Shown: positions 63,840-64,000 of the stretch, piece by piece
How positions within the stretch are numbered: position 1 is the first letter of the stretch
How the letters are laid out: every line of letters starts with the position of its first letter
Program-made: the position numbers and the translations under genes
The notes under the pieces: generated by a model
Databases searched by the model: none
The model's input: the letters and a program-made list of their open reading frames with translations, nothing else
What the model was told of the DNA's origin: nothing
Assembly: GCF_002099425.1 (NCBI RefSeq)
Contig: NW_018343964.1
Coordinates: 9,836,001-9,900,000, forward strand
Length of the DNA: 64,000 nucleotides
Source of the DNA: Phascolarctos cinereus
Lineage: Eukaryota > Chordata > Mammalia > Diprotodontia > Phascolarctidae
Direction of reading: 5' to 3'

Positions 63840-64000
63840 ATTCCCTACTCTAGATGGACATGGAGCTAATGTTCATGAAATTGCTCCAATCCTGTGCCCA
63901 CCAGCTGGATATACAATCATATCTGGTAGAGAAAAAGTCCAGGAAGGCTGAGTTAATAATCTCCTGGAAGGTGGCAGACATGTAACAAAGTCTGAACAGC
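63840..64000. other. No recognised feature to window end
   Basis: Short unique-looking sequence. Confidence 0.4.

Noticed and set aside
1-64000. CRISPR arrays, operons, ribosome-binding sites, prokaryotic promoters or terminators
   Set aside because: The repeat content is clearly vertebrate nuclear DNA; none of these apply, and the tandem arrays present are microsatellites.
1-64000. Monotreme or placental origin
   Set aside because: Several L1s with clean target duplications argue against a monotreme, and abundant RTE-tailed CORE-SINEs argue against placental mammals. Ruminant BovB-tailed SINEs have different heads.

Overview
This window looks like non-coding nuclear DNA from a marsupial. 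No intact protein-coding gene, no exon I would defend, no functional RNA gene and no CpG island could be supported. The organism call rests on the repeat mix. There are many tRNA-derived CORE-SINEs (heads resembling 'cagctaggtggcgcagtggatagagc'-type sequence). Some of these end in a tail shared with RTE/BovB LINEs ('ggggtcatgaagagtcgga' type), and others end in a short A-rich tail typical of L1 mobilisation. Alongside them are L1 3' ends, abundant old L2, L3/CR1 and MIR-type repeats, and hAT-type MITEs. Monotremes lack abundant L1, and placental mammals lack these RTE-tailed CORE-SINEs. I cannot tell an American from an Australian marsupial. The window is either intergenic or inside a very large intron.

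Layout: 0-10 kb holds MIR/CORE-SINEs, four hAT-type MITEs (one a near-palindrome, one split by a SINE) and a long sense-strand L2 reverse-transcriptase remnant (8.2-9.2 kb). 10-19 kb holds L2 ends, SINEs and a triple nest at 17.3-17.8 kb. 19.1-21.4 kb is a long antisense L1 ORF2 segment with a recognisable RT motif (FADDM). 22-26.4 kb is dominated by an old repeat type I cannot name, plus a 230-bp purine tract. 26.4-29.1 kb is the longest repeat-poor stretch. 29.3-36.3 kb alternates SINEs with an L1 5'-end fragment, L3 and L2 pieces, and ends in a perfect 25-bp inverted repeat (36.24 kb). 37-38 kb and 40.9-41.6 kb are L2. 42.6-48.4 kb is mainly L3/CR1, one copy of which has been hit by an L2 and then by a young 1.8-kb L1 with a 16-bp target duplication. 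48.8-49.8 kb is L2 with two SINEs inside. 51.8-53.9 kb has two antisense L1 pieces around an antisense RTE RT/C-terminal remnant, the probable class of donor for the SINE tails. 57.1-58.7 kb has MIRs, a pentanucleotide array and an antisense L3 split by two insertions. 61.5-62.8 kb is a repeat with inverted ends, split by an L1 3' end with a 14-bp target duplication.

The elements do not form a pathway; the relationship among them is chronological. L2, L3, MIR and the unnamed repeat are the oldest layer, hAT MITEs and RTE-tailed CORE-SINEs lie in the middle, and the L1s and short A-tailed SINE with clean target-site duplications are the youngest. I see no convincing undescribed biological system. 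The best leads for a second look are the perfect hairpin at 36.24 kb, the inverted-end repeat family at 31.3 and 61.5-62.8 kb, and the repeat-poor 27.0-29.1 kb block. All family names come from recognition by eye. Boundaries are generally good to about 5-20 bases, except where target duplications fix them.
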